Positions 63,701-64,000 of a stretch of DNA of 64,000 nucleotides are shown here, piece by piece. The position numbers and the translations under genes were made by a program. Source of the DNA: Hydractinia symbiolongicarpus (taxonomy: Eukaryota; Cnidaria; Hydrozoa; Anthoathecata; Hydractiniidae); the NCBI RefSeq assembly GCF_029227915.1, contig NC_079885.1, positions 1 through 64,000 on the forward strand, read 5' to 3'. Numbering within the stretch: position 1 is the first letter of the stretch; every line of letters starts with the position of its first letter. The notes beneath the pieces were generated by a model. The model saw nothing but the letters and a program-made list of their open reading frames with translations. It made no database searches and had not been told where the DNA came from.

Positions 63701-64000
63701 AAAGAAAGTACCCAGGGTGTAAACTCATTTCCCGAACGATATTTTAAATTATTTTTTCACCACTAAAACGCATGAGACTTGTAGTTTTCAAAAATGTTTT
63801 CATTTTTGATGAGACGCTGAATAAAAGAAGTTTAATCGCCGGCAAACGAAAACCTGTGATTTCCCGTAAATCCCGTACTCGGCCCGTATAGTCAAAAGTA
63901 TACAAAGAAAGTATCCAGGGTGTAAACTCATTTCCCGAACGATTTTTTAAATTATTATTTCACCACTAAAACGCATGAGACTTGTAGTTTTCAAAAATGT
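60708..64000 (+). repeat. Satellite monomers to right window edge
   Basis: About 16 monomers. A trimer duplication lies at about 62362-62900 and 62971-63509 (609 bp apart, shared gtactcagtgag). The last 0.5 kb resembles 57.4-58.0 kb, including the rare ggcaaacggaaacc at 57551 and 63638. The array is cut mid-monomer by the window edge. Confidence 0.8.

Larger units (their letters stand above)
5063..64000 (+). repeat. Satellite array, about 203-bp monomer, main segment
   Basis: About 290 head-to-tail monomers in one orientation continue past the right edge. A representative unit runs through these landmarks in order: an A/T tract (ttttttaaattatttttt), caccactaaaacgcatgag, acttgtagttttc, a 9-bp inverted repeat around tttt, gatgagacgctgaat, aagtttaatcgccggc, aaacgaaaacctgcg, atttcccgtaaatcc, cggactcggcccgtatag, gtatacaaagaaag, tacccagggagtaaac and tcatttcccgaacg. 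One unit counted by hand is 203 bp with 41 C, 35 G and 12 CpG. Equivalent points in successive units are 202-204 bp apart, and no interruption by other DNA was found. The GCCGGC and GTATAC hexamers occur in most units, so the matching restriction enzymes should give a 203-bp ladder. Confidence 0.97.

Noticed and set aside
1-64000. CRISPR array
   Set aside because: The period is about 203 bp and every part of the unit is repeated. There are no short repeats separated by unique spacers.
5063-64000. CENP-B box
   Set aside because: The nearest strings (ttcgtttgccggcg and gttcgggaaatg on the complementary strand) miss the required A and CGGG positions of the consensus, so no box is called.
1-64000. 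Transposable element, LTR or integrated virus inside the array
   Set aside because: Every stretch read aligns to the monomer. No terminal repeats, target duplications, poly-A tail or enzyme-coding frames were found.

Overview
The window is satellite DNA from end to end. It is an uninterrupted tandem array of a monomer of about 203 bp (roughly 315 copies) that runs off both edges. I found no protein-coding gene, RNA gene, transposon, CRISPR array or unique sequence. A long monotonous array like this points to eukaryotic constitutive heterochromatin (centromeric, pericentromeric or subtelomeric). I do not recognise the family and cannot name the host. A hand count of one representative monomer gives 76 G+C of 203 (37% GC) and 12 CpG against about 7 expected. 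CpG is therefore not depleted, which is mild evidence for a host with little germline CpG methylation, such as many invertebrates, or for a very young array.

Layout. Bases 1-5062 hold about 25 monomers in one orientation and 5063-64000 hold about 290 in the opposite orientation, with a clean orientation switch at 5060-5063. The switch sits inside a 762-bp inverted repeat (4300-5061 against 5501-6262, about 4 mismatches seen) with a 439-bp spacer. Both orientations carry the same series of diagnostic monomer variants in the same relative order, so the inversion happened after the variant series had formed. The only out-of-phase break I found is at 3475-3482, where about 134 bp of a monomer is replaced by 8 bp of filler.

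Higher-order structure. The main array is built from nested tandem duplications, nearly all whole multiples of the monomer: 2-mers (405 bp), 3-mers (609), 4-mers (810-812), 6-mers (1216-1218), 8-mers (1622-1624), 9-mers (1823-1828), 10-mer (2027-2028), 12-mer (2433), 14-mer (2839), 17-mer (3450), 19-mer (3855), 20-mer (4053-4055) and a 39-mer (7912 bp, 31.8-39.7 kb against 39.7-48.0 kb) whose second copy carries one extra 405-bp dimer. Shared private variants allow some events to be ordered. The zone from about 27.9 to 53.1 kb is the most recently amplified; 53.1-57.6 kb is a mosaic with more private changes.

Within the monomer the main structural element is a 9-bp inverted repeat with a 4-nt loop, a possible hairpin or cruciform, next to A/T-run-rich sequence. 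Short open frames of 61-101 codons recur on the minus strand once per monomer. They are a consequence of repetition, not genes. No undescribed gene system is present. What merits a second look is the satellite family itself, the inversion and the duplication history.
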